Shown: positions 32,565-40,519 of the stretch, in pieces
How the letters are laid out: each line of letters opens with the position of its first letter
How positions within the stretch are numbered: position 1 is the first letter of the stretch
Assembly (NCBI GenBank): GCA_023254055.1
Contig: JALQYN010000041.1
Span: forward strand, 1 to 64,000
Length of the DNA stretch: 64,000 bases
Reading direction: 5' to 3'
Source: Polaribacter sp.
GTDB taxonomy: Bacteria > Bacteroidota > Bacteroidia > Flavobacteriales > Flavobacteriaceae
Position numbers and translations under genes: made by a program
The notes under the pieces: generated by a model
What the model saw: the letters and a program-made list of their open reading frames with translations, nothing else
Database searches by the model: none
Told to the model about the DNA's origin: nothing

Positions 32565-33326
32565 TTATTTATTGTTCTTGAAAAATTTCGGAAACATCGC
32601 TCTTGCTTTCTTTTCTGTAAATTCCTCAAATTCTTTCTCGGTTAATTTAATCCCTTTTTTTAGAGGTTTTAAAGCATGGTTTTTCGTTTTCAAAAAATCA
32701 ATTTTTGTCGCTCGTAAGTTCATTTTACCATTGTCTAATTCTAAAATTAATCCAGGTAAACCAAAAAATTTAGCGGGGCCAAAAAAACTAGGCAATTCTG
32801 GACAAAACCAAGCAATAACTTTTGACTTGAAAATTCCTTTATGATTAGAAACCGTATCTTCTGTAGTTGCTTTATAACATTTAAAATCACTAATGAATTT
32901 GAATTCATTAGTGATTTTCCATTTTTTTGCCTCTATTTTAATTAGAAAATCATCACCCATAAAATTAAATTGATTAAGGTAAACACCTTCTTTTTTATTT
33001 ACGTAAAATTTACCACTTGTTCCTCCAATAGAACCCGCTACCTCTTTAAAATTAATGTTTGGGTTGTTCATTTTAAATTCATTGATACTAAATAATGAGT
33101 GTTGGTTTTCTATGGTTAACTGGTAAGATATTTCTTTTGAGTATTTTGCCAATAATGAATTTATAGCCCCGATTTCATTTTTAAAAGATTTGGTAATAGA
33201 AGTATCAAGTTTTGAACGATACTCTTTAACGTATGTAATGTTCAAAAACACATCTTTTTGAGAAAAAACATTTTCAGAGTTACTTATAAACGTTACTAAT
33301 AAAATATAGGATAAAATTTTTTTCAT
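32565..33326 (-). CDS. GLPGLI family protein (copy A)
   Basis: 253-aa ORF; FKCYKATTED...VIAWFCPELPSFFGPAKFFGLPGLILEL; signal peptide. Confidence 0.92.
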   Translation of the reverse strand: MKKILSYILLVTFISNSENVFSQKDVFLNITYVKEYRSKLDTSITKSFKNEIGAINSLLAKYSKEISYQLTIENQHSLFSINEFKMNNPNINFKEVAGSIGGTSGKFYVNKKEGVYLNQFNFMGDDFLIKIEAKKWKITNEFKFISDFKCYKATTEDTVSNHKGIFKSKVIAWFCPELPSFFGPAKFFGLPGLILELDNGKMNLRATKIDFLKTKNHALKPLKKGIKLTEKEFEEFTEKKARAMFPKFFKNNK

Positions 33327-33368
33327 ACTACTGCAAATTAATTAAAATAAATAAATTCAATTGTTTAT

Positions 33369-33677
33369 CTAATTTGTATTTATTAAAAGCCCTATAAGTA
33401 TTAATGCTTCGCAAGATTTTTTCATTTGATAGAATAAAGTCAAAGAAGTTTGAAATGATTCTCCACTTTTTTGCGAGACAATAAAGACTTCTGCTGCAAA
33501 ATCAAAACATAAATTGTTGATTAAGATAGTTGAATTTTCTAATGCTAAATGATTATCACTATTTATATCTAATTTGTTTTCTAATAAAGGTTTGGTATTA
33601 GTTATTATAGTGTTTGAAGTGTTTCCAATAGTTGATATTCCTAGAATAAAAACTAAACTTAAAATTATCTTTTTCAT
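33369..33677 (-). CDS. small exported two-Cys protein (copy A)
   Basis: Start trimmed to MKKIILSLVFILGISTIGNT; NNLCF-X30-CE spacing identical to copy B. Confidence 0.72.
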   Translation of the reverse strand: MKKIILSLVFILGISTIGNTSNTIITNTKPLLENKLDINSDNHLALENSTILINNLCFDFAAEVFIVSQKSGESFQTSLTLFYQMKKSCEALILIGLLINTN

Positions 33678-33690
33678 AGTTATTTTTTTT

Positions 33691-33980
33691 GAGTGTATCA
33701 CACTAGTTATTTTTTAATTATTGAGTTTTAATGAATAAACAAGTCTATAACTCTAAAAACTTGCAAGAAAATTTACTTCTAAAGGTTTTTTCTTTTATTG
33801 TTAAGTATAGCTAAGTCATTCCTTGTTGGTTTTAAGTGAAATAATTAAATAAAATGTTTTTCTTTTATAAAGTTAACCCCAGAAGACTTTCATTTTCATA
33901 GCAATCTCTATTAAGGTTTTTCTTTTTCGCTTTGTAAAGTTTATAATAGGTTTTTTAATTTCCAAATATTTTAATTCCCT
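33691..33980 (-). promoter_or_regulatory. conserved leader/promoter region of module copy A
   Basis: Homologous to 32285-32564; AGTGT-ATC-ACACT inverted repeat at 33692-33704; shared ATGAATAAACAAGT, TATAGCTAA.TCAT and CAGAAGA blocks. Confidence 0.65.
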
Positions 33981-34041
33981 TTTTGGAATAATATTTTTTA
34001 TTGTAAAGAAATTCCTCCACAGCGCTATTCCAAAATGGAAT
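33974..34041. promoter_or_regulatory. two ATTCC-N5/6-GGAAT inverted repeats, candidate operator upstream of XRE gene
   Basis: ATTCC-CTTTTT-GGAAT (33974-33989) and ATTCC-AAAAT-GGAAT (34027-34041); centre spacing 52.5 bp. Confidence 0.45.
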
Positions 34042-34071
34042 GTTTCTTTTTCATTTTATTTAGTAATTTTG

Positions 34072-34320
34072 ATGAAAAAAGCTATTAATGATATGGAAAA
34101 AGAAAAACCTCAAGCGAAAGCTGCTAAAATTTTACAGCGAATAATTAAGAAAAGACTAGAGTTAGGAATTACACAAAAGGAATTAGCGATTGAGTTGTAT
34201 TTGTCTTCAAACGGGTATTTTAAAATTGAAAAAGGATATACGAGTTTAAGTGTACTACGTTTGCTAGAAATAGCGAAAGCTCTTAAAGTAAACCCCTGTG
34301 ATTTCTTTGAAGACTTGTAG
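34072..34320 (+). CDS. XRE-family helix-turn-helix regulator
   Basis: RLELGITQKELAIELYLSSNGYFKIEKGYTSLSVLRLLEIAKALKVNPCDFFE; first ATG at 34072 (ORF track uses TTG at 34069), alternative ATG 34093. Confidence 0.9.
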   Translation: MKKAINDMEKEKPQAKAAKILQRIIKKRLELGITQKELAIELYLSSNGYFKIEKGYTSLSVLRLLEIAKALKVNPCDFFEDL

Positions 34321-34324
34321 AAGG

Positions 34325-34371
34325 CTTCTCGATACAATTTTCTCATAAAATCGAAAATCACTCGAAATGAC
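34325..34371. repeat. intergenic CTTCTCGATACAATTTTCTCATAAAATCGAAAATCACTCGAAATGACA repeat-like element
   Basis: ATTTT-CTCAT-AAAAT core with CTCGAT/ATCACTCGA flanks; resembles REP-like intergenic sequences familiar from Flavobacteriaceae (recalled, unsearched). Confidence 0.5.
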
Positions 34372-34399
34372 AGTTCAGTGTTTTAAAAAAAATTGAGAG

Positions 34400-35161
34400 T
34401 TATTTGTACTTCTTTAGTAGAAGTTGATTGTTCTCAAAAACACCATAAGTAAAATGACCAATCCAATCTCCTAAATTGACATAGGTGCTATTTTCTTGTA
34501 ATTGAATCTCTAAGGGTAAATGTCTATGTCCAAACACAAAATAATCGTAGTGTTTGGTTTCTAATTTACGCTTGCAATATTGCACTAACCATTCATTCTC
34601 TTCCCCTAAAAACTTAGCGTCTTCTTCTCCAGAAATGAGTTTGTTTTTGACAGACATGTATTGCCCTAAGCGCATTCCTACATCTGGATGTAACCATTTA
34701 AACAGCCATTTAAAAAAAGGAAATGTAAACACTTTTTTCATGCGTTTGTAGCCTTTGTCTCCAGGGCCTAAACCATCTCCATGACCAATAAATAAAGAAG
34801 TGTTGTTAAATGTAAATTCCTGTGGTTTGTGATAAACGGGAATATTGAGTTCCTTTTCAAAGTAATCTTTCATCCATAAATCATGGTTGCCCACAAAGAA
34901 GTAAATCGGAATTCCGCTGTCTTTAACTTCGGCTAATTTTCCTAAAACTCTTACAAATCCTTTCGGAACAACCGTATTGTATTCGAACCAAAAATCAAAT
35001 AAATCTCCCAATAAAAAAATAGCAGCAGCATCTTCTTTGATTTCGTTTAACCAAGCCACAAATTTTTGTTCTCGAGGAAAACTTGCTTCTGCGGTTGGGG
35101 CTCCTAAATGCTGATCGGAAGCAAAATAGATTTTTTTAGTGTTTGGGATATTCATTGTCAC
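34400..35161 (-). CDS. lpxH: UDP-2,3-diacylglucosamine diphosphatase family
   Basis: 253-aa ORF; FASDQHLGAPT, LLGDLFDFWFEY, FVGNHDLWM, FGHRHLPLE. Confidence 0.87.
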   Translation of the reverse strand: MTMNIPNTKKIYFASDQHLGAPTAEASFPREQKFVAWLNEIKEDAAAIFLLGDLFDFWFEYNTVVPKGFVRVLGKLAEVKDSGIPIYFFVGNHDLWMKDYFEKELNIPVYHKPQEFTFNNTSLFIGHGDGLGPGDKGYKRMKKVFTFPFFKWLFKWLHPDVGMRLGQYMSVKNKLISGEEDAKFLGEENEWLVQYCKRKLETKHYDYFVFGHRHLPLEIQLQENSTYVNLGDWIGHFTYGVFENNQLLLKKYK

Positions 35162-35173
35162 AAAGTAACGGCA

Positions 35174-36775
35174 TTAATTGTTACTTTCCAACTCCAATAC
35201 TTTTTGCAACATTTTGTCATCAGATTGGATTATTCTATAAAAACCATCATCCCCATATATTTGGCTAGCAATGGTTGCTTTTAAATAGTGTTTGATTGTT
35301 TTTTCTACTTTGCCTGAGGGCTGAAATTCTTTTGCATAACGCCTTCTAGAGTCTTTTAAGGTTGTATTTATGCTTTTTAAATAGGCATCATATGCATCAT
35401 CTATATTGTAATTCTTGATAAAATTGTCTAAAGAATTTGAAGAGAATTTTTTTCTGTTTACATCAACCAAATCAAACGCAAAATTCTGAATGGTATTGAA
35501 ATAGAAATTGTTTAAATAAGAGGTTGTGTCAATTGCAACAAAAACGTCTGGAACAATACCGCCACCGCCATAAACTAATTTGCCTTTTGGAGTGGTAAAC
35601 TTTAATGAGTCTACTACTTTGATGCTGTCTTTGTTGAGTAATTCTCCATTTTCAATTCTGTTATTGATATCTCTAGAATAACGTTTTCCTTTTCCTTTTT
35701 CGTATGGTTTCTGAATAGATCTGCCAGTTGGAGTATAATAACGTGCAATGGTTAAACGAACAGCAGAGCCATCTCCTAAATCTTTCTCTTCTTGCACCAA
35801 TCCTTTTCCGAAAGAACGTCTTCCAATTGTTGTTCCTCGGTCATTATCTTGTAATGCACCCGCAACAATTTCTGAAGCAGAAGCAGAGTTTTGATCTATT
35901 AAAATATACAATCCACCTTCTTCAAAAGTACCACGATTTGTTGCATACGATTTGTCTACATTTCCTTTATTGTCTTTTGTGAAAACAATTAATTTTCCGT
36001 CTTCTAAAAATTCATCAACAATTTTGTTTGCAATATCTACATATCCGCCGCCATTACCCCTAAGGTCTAACACCAAATCTGTCATGCCTTTTTCTTGCAA
36101 TTTTGTTAAGGCAGATTTAAATTCTCTATAGGTTGTTCTTGCAAAACGTTCTAGTTTAATATATCCAATAGAATCATTGATCATATAAGAAACATCCACA
36201 CTTTTAATAGCTACTTCTCCTCTTTTAATAGAAACTGTAAATGTAGAATCGTTTGTTTTTCTATATACCTGTAAATCTACATTTGTGTTTGGCTCTCCTT
36301 TTAAAAATTTAGGAATGGTATTGCTATTGTATTTTTTACCATACAAGGTGTCTGTATTTGCCATTAAAATTCGGTCTCCAGCTTTAATTCCGGCTTTTAT
36401 ACTCGGGCCGCCTTTTATAGTTTGAATTACGGTGATAGAATCTTTTATCATTCTAAACTGCACGCCAATTCCCACAAAATTTCCTTGCATATTTTCTGTA
36501 ATCTCTTGCAAATTTTCTTTTGGGATGTATACAGAATGCGGATCTAATTTTCCTAAAATTTGAGTAATTGCGCCATCTAATAAATTTTCTGTATCCACAC
36601 TATCTACATAATCTCTTTGGATGTAATCTATCAAGCGTTTTATTTTTACTTCATTTGAAGATTTTTTTGCAAAGAAGTTGTTATTAGTGTTTCCTCCATT
36701 GAAAAAACTTCCTATTAAAACGCCAAATACAATTGCAAAAGCAAAATATAATGGTAAATAATTTTTATTCTTCAT
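35174..36775 (-). CDS. S41 family C-terminal processing peptidase with PDZ domain
   Basis: 533-aa ORF; GGPSIKAGIKAGDRIL, DLRGNGGGYVDIA, DQNSASASEIVAGALQDNDR. Confidence 0.93.
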   Translation of the reverse strand: MKNKNYLPLYFAFAIVFGVLIGSFFNGGNTNNNFFAKKSSNEVKIKRLIDYIQRDYVDSVDTENLLDGAITQILGKLDPHSVYIPKENLQEITENMQGNFVGIGVQFRMIKDSITVIQTIKGGPSIKAGIKAGDRILMANTDTLYGKKYNSNTIPKFLKGEPNTNVDLQVYRKTNDSTFTVSIKRGEVAIKSVDVSYMINDSIGYIKLERFARTTYREFKSALTKLQEKGMTDLVLDLRGNGGGYVDIANKIVDEFLEDGKLIVFTKDNKGNVDKSYATNRGTFEEGGLYILIDQNSASASEIVAGALQDNDRGTTIGRRSFGKGLVQEEKDLGDGSAVRLTIARYYTPTGRSIQKPYEKGKGKRYSRDINNRIENGELLNKDSIKVVDSLKFTTPKGKLVYGGGGIVPDVFVAIDTTSYLNNFYFNTIQNFAFDLVDVNRKKFSSNSLDNFIKNYNIDDAYDAYLKSINTTLKDSRRRYAKEFQPSGKVEKTIKHYLKATIASQIYGDDGFYRIIQSDDKMLQKVLELESNN

Positions 36776-37190
36776 TTGTTAAATACATTAATTCTACGCC
36801 TGCTTTTTTTAAGAATCTCAACCCTGCATCATCCTTGTAAGCATTTGCATATACAACTCTTTTTATACCCGCTTGATGTATTAATTTGCTACACTCTTTA
36901 CATGGAGACATGGTAATATACAATGTTGCATTTTTACATGATTGTGTTGATGAAGCTACTTTTAAAATGGCATTAGCTTCAGCATGTAGCACATACCATT
37001 TGGTGTAATTTTCTTCATCTTCGCAAAAATTTTCAAAACCTGTAGGGGTGCCATTAAATCCGTCAGAAATAATCATGCGGTCTTTTACAATTAAAGCACC
37101 AACTTTTCTGCGTTCGCAGTGTGATAGTTTTGCCCATTCTTGAGCCATTTTTATATAAGCAGTATCGTATTTAAGTTGCTTTTTATTCAT
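36765..37190 (-). CDS. dCMP deaminase family protein
   Basis: 141-aa ORF; HAEANAILKVA, TMSPCKECSKLI. Confidence 0.92.
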   Translation of the reverse strand: MNKKQLKYDTAYIKMAQEWAKLSHCERRKVGALIVKDRMIISDGFNGTPTGFENFCEDEENYTKWYVLHAEANAILKVASSTQSCKNATLYITMSPCKECSKLIHQAGIKRVVYANAYKDDAGLRFLKKAGVELMYLTNEE

Positions 37191-37233
37191 GTAGCTAAAG
37201 TAGTTTGTTTTCTAAAGTTGAAGCGTTAATTTT

Positions 37234-37815
37234 TTACCAAAAAACGCGTTCAATCATCATTGGGATCACAAAACCAATTACAATAGATGAGGTAACCATG
37301 ACCCAATCTCTTTTACTAACTTTAAAAATAGACTGCATTAAAGAACCAATAATTAAGATACCTAAGACAATAATTACTTGCGAAATTTCAATTCCTAAAG
37401 CAAATTCTATCAACGGCATTAACTTGTCTTCTTCGCGTCCAATCATCATTCTAAAATAATTAGAGAATCCTAAACCGTGTATCAATCCAAAAAATAACGC
37501 AAATATTAAATTGATGTTGTCTTTATTACTTGTTTTTCTTCCTAGGTTAAAAATGTTTACAACCCCAGTGATAAAAATGGTAACCGGAATTAAAAATTCT
37601 ACAATCTTTACATCAACTTTTAAAACGCCATATGCAGACAAGGCTAAGGTTAAACTATGACCAATGGTAAACAACGTAATTAACCACAACACTTTTTTTA
37701 GTTGATGAAATTCAAAGATAACAGCCAACACAATTAAAAAAAGGATATGGTCATAGGCTGTAAAATCCAACACGTGATTTAGTCCCATTTTTATATATAA
37801 AAGAAATTCGTCCAT
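37234..37815 (-). CDS. HupE/UreJ family membrane protein
   Basis: 193-aa ORF; GLNHVLDFTAYDHILFLI, FGLIHGLGFSNYF; multiple TMs. Confidence 0.88.
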   Translation of the reverse strand: MDEFLLYIKMGLNHVLDFTAYDHILFLIVLAVIFEFHQLKKVLWLITLFTIGHSLTLALSAYGVLKVDVKIVEFLIPVTIFITGVVNIFNLGRKTSNKDNINLIFALFFGLIHGLGFSNYFRMMIGREEDKLMPLIEFALGIEISQVIIVLGILIIGSLMQSIFKVSKRDWVMVTSSIVIGFVIPMMIERVFW

Positions 37816-37939
37816 TAAAAAAGTTTTTAGAAAACCAAATATATAAAAAAGTTATGCTCAGTATTCTTTATCCTAAAATAATATTTCTACATTTGAAATG
37901 AAACAAAAATAAATCAACTAATAAATTAATAGAACTAAC

Positions 37940-39298
37940 ATGAGCTCAAGAAGAGATTTTATAAAAAAATCAGCCATTATAGGAACCGGAATCGCAATGT
38001 CGCCAAGTTTATCTTTTGGTGCAAATGATCCGTATAAAGACAAAAAAATAAAAGTAGGTTTGATTGGAGTTGGTCTAAGAGGTACCAATCACTTAAATAA
38101 TGTATTGTTAAGAGATGATGTTTTGGTTACTGCTATTTGTGATGTTGATTCAAGAAGAATTGCAATTGCTTTAGATAGAATTGAAAAAGCAGGAGAAAAG
38201 AAACCTAAAGTTTTTGGTAAAAACGAGCTTGATTATAAAAATTTATTAGAAGAAGATGATGTTGAAGCAGTAATTATTGCAACACCATGGCTGTGGCATA
38301 CACGTATGGCAAAAGATGCTATGTTAGCTGATGTATATGCCGGATTGGAAGTATCTGCGGCAAATACCATGGAAGAATGTTGGGATTTGGTAAATACACA
38401 TGAAGAAACAGGAACGCATATGATGATTCTTGAAAATGTAAATTACCGTAGAGATGTATTGGCTGTTTTAAATATGGTAAAACAAAATGTGTTTGGAGAG
38501 CTGTTGCATTTTAGATGTGGATATCAGCACGATTTGCGTTTTGTAAAATTTAATGACGGAAAAACGGCTTACGGAAAAGGTGTGGAGTTTGGAGAAAAAG
38601 GAATTTCTGAATCTGCATGGAGAACAGAACATTCGTTGTTAAGAAATGCAGATGTATATCCTACACACGGAGTTGGACCTGTTGCAACGATGTGTAATGT
38701 AAATAGAGGAAACAGATTTATGTCTTTAACTTCTCATGCAACAAAAGCAAGAGGTTTGCACAAATACATTGTTGATAATGGAGGTGAAGAGCATCCAAAT
38801 GCTAAATTAAAATGGAAACAAGGAGATATTATTACATCAACTATTGAAACAACAAATGGAGAAACCATTATTGTTACACATGATTGTAATTCGCCAAGAC
38901 CTTATTCTTTAGGTTTTAGAGTACAAGGAACAGAAGGCCTTTGGGAAAAAGACGGGGACAGAATGTATATTGAAGGAAAATCAAAACCACATCGTTGGGA
39001 TCCTTCTAAAGAATGGTTAGACAAATATGACCATCCACTTTGGAAAAAATATGGAGAACACGCACAAGGTGCTGGTCATGGCGGAATGGATTTCTTTGTA
39101 ATCAATGCTTTTATAGAATCTGCAAAGCGAAATATTGCTCCGCCTTTAGATGCTTATGATGCTGCTGCTTGGAGCGCTATTACACCGCTTTCTGAAGCCT
39201 CAATAGCAAACAATGGAGAACCACAAGATTTTCCGGATTTTACAAGAGGAATGTGGTTAAAACGCAAACCGTATCATTGGATGAAAGACACGTATTAA
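37940..39298 (+). CDS. Gfo/Idh/MocA oxidoreductase, GH109 (alpha-N-acetylgalactosaminidase)-like, Tat signal
   Basis: 452-aa ORF; SSRRDFIKKSAIIGTGIAMSP Tat-like leader; VGLIGVGLRGTNHLNNVL, VIIATPWLWHTRMAKDAM. Confidence 0.85.
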   Translation: MSSRRDFIKKSAIIGTGIAMSPSLSFGANDPYKDKKIKVGLIGVGLRGTNHLNNVLLRDDVLVTAICDVDSRRIAIALDRIEKAGEKKPKVFGKNELDYKNLLEEDDVEAVIIATPWLWHTRMAKDAMLADVYAGLEVSAANTMEECWDLVNTHEETGTHMMILENVNYRRDVLAVLNMVKQNVFGELLHFRCGYQHDLRFVKFNDGKTAYGKGVEFGEKGISESAWRTEHSLLRNADVYPTHGVGPVATMCNVNRGNRFMSLTSHATKARGLHKYIVDNGGEEHPNAKLKWKQGDIITSTIETTNGETIIVTHDCNSPRPYSLGFRVQGTEGLWEKDGDRMYIEGKSKPHRWDPSKEWLDKYDHPLWKKYGEHAQGAGHGGMDFFVINAFIESAKRNIAPPLDAYDAAAWSAITPLSEASIANNGEPQDFPDFTRGMWLKRKPYHWMKDTY

Positions 39299-39303
39299 AA
39301 ACA

Positions 39304-39330
39304 AAAACCTCAACAAATCGTTGAGGTTTT
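39304..39330. terminator. bidirectional terminator
   Basis: AAAACCTCAAC-AAATC-GTTGAGGTTTT plus T tract. Confidence 0.85.
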
Positions 39331-39334
39331 TTTA

Positions 39335-40510
39335 TTAAATTTTATCTAAACTTTGTGCCAAATCAGCAATGAGATCTTCTGCAGCTTCCAGTCCAACAGA
39401 AATTCTCATATCGCCGAGACTAATTCCCAACCCTTCAAACTGTGCTGCGTTGAGTTCTTTTAAATAACTAATTGCAGGAGCATAAATCAAACTTTCATGT
39501 CCACCCCAACTTACACCAATTTGAAACAATTCTAATCCGTTGAAAAAGGTTTTTACCTTTTCTAATTCGGTTGTTTTTAGCTGAAAACTCATCAAACCGG
39601 TAGTTCCAGACATTTGTTGTTTCGCTAATTCGTATTGTGGAAAAGATTTCAATCCAGGAAAGTTAACTTTTGCAATTTTTGGATGCTTTTCTAAAAAATC
39701 AGCTACTGCTAAGCCGCTTTTTTGATGCTGGTCCATTCTAATTTTTAGCGTTCTCAAACTTCGGAGCAACAACCATGCTTCAAAAGGAGCAATTTTAGCC
39801 CCAAAGAGTTCAAACTCTTTTGTAAACAAAATTTCCATATCTGATTTAGCACCAACAACAAGTCCGGCAACCACATCACTATGACCACCAATGTATTTTG
39901 AACAAGAATGAATTTCAAAATCAATTCCGAGTTTTAAAGGTTGTTGAAATAACGGAGACGCCCAAGTATTATCTATTGCTGTTTTTATGTTGTGCTTTTT
40001 TGCTAAGGTTGCAACCGCTTTTAAATCTTGTAAACTTAAAATAACAGAAGACGGACTTTCTAAATAAATGAGCGTAGTATTTGGTTGAATGGCTTTTTCA
40101 AATTCTGAAATATCTGTTCCAGAGATATAAGTAATTTCAATGCCAAATTTGGGTTTGAAATAGGATTGTAAAATGTTGTTTGCCGGACCATAAATGTTTT
40201 TTATGGTAACCACATGACTTCCTTTTTCTATACAAGAAAGCATCACTGCGCTCACTGCACCCATTCCAGAAGCAAATAGTTTTGCAGTATCTCCACCACA
40301 GATCATTGCTAATTTTTCTTCAACAATTTTTGCAGACGGATTGTTTCCTCTAGAGTAAATGTAATTGTTCGTTCTGTCGTCAAATGCCTTGTCAATATCA
40401 TCCCAATCTTTCATCGTGAATAATGAGTTTTGATAAATGGGAGGAACTACTGCTCCTTTGCTATGTGCTTTTTTTCCGTCGTGAGACAAAAAGGTTTCTA
40501 TATTTTTCAC
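39335..40510 (-). CDS. PLP-dependent Cys/Met metabolism (trans-sulfuration) enzyme
   Basis: 391-aa ORF; NYIYSRGNNPSAKIVEEKLA, TAIDNTWASPLFQQPL, HSCSKYIGGHSDVVAG. Confidence 0.9.
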   Translation of the reverse strand: MKNIETFLSHDGKKAHSKGAVVPPIYQNSLFTMKDWDDIDKAFDDRTNNYIYSRGNNPSAKIVEEKLAMICGGDTAKLFASGMGAVSAVMLSCIEKGSHVVTIKNIYGPANNILQSYFKPKFGIEITYISGTDISEFEKAIQPNTTLIYLESPSSVILSLQDLKAVATLAKKHNIKTAIDNTWASPLFQQPLKLGIDFEIHSCSKYIGGHSDVVAGLVVGAKSDMEILFTKEFELFGAKIAPFEAWLLLRSLRTLKIRMDQHQKSGLAVADFLEKHPKIAKVNFPGLKSFPQYELAKQQMSGTTGLMSFQLKTTELEKVKTFFNGLELFQIGVSWGGHESLIYAPAISYLKELNAAQFEGLGISLGDMRISVGLEAAEDLIADLAQSLDKI

Positions 40511-40519
40511 GTGTCTTAT

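Noticed and set aside
33731-33814. 27-codon plus-strand ORF MNKQVYNSKNLQENLLLKVFSFIVKYS inside the copy A leader
   Set aside because: The homologous copy B leader has a stop after MNKQV, so coding potential is not conserved; better explained as non-coding leader
34110-34361. 83-aa minus-strand ORF opposite the XRE gene
   Set aside because: Fully antisense to a clear HTH protein
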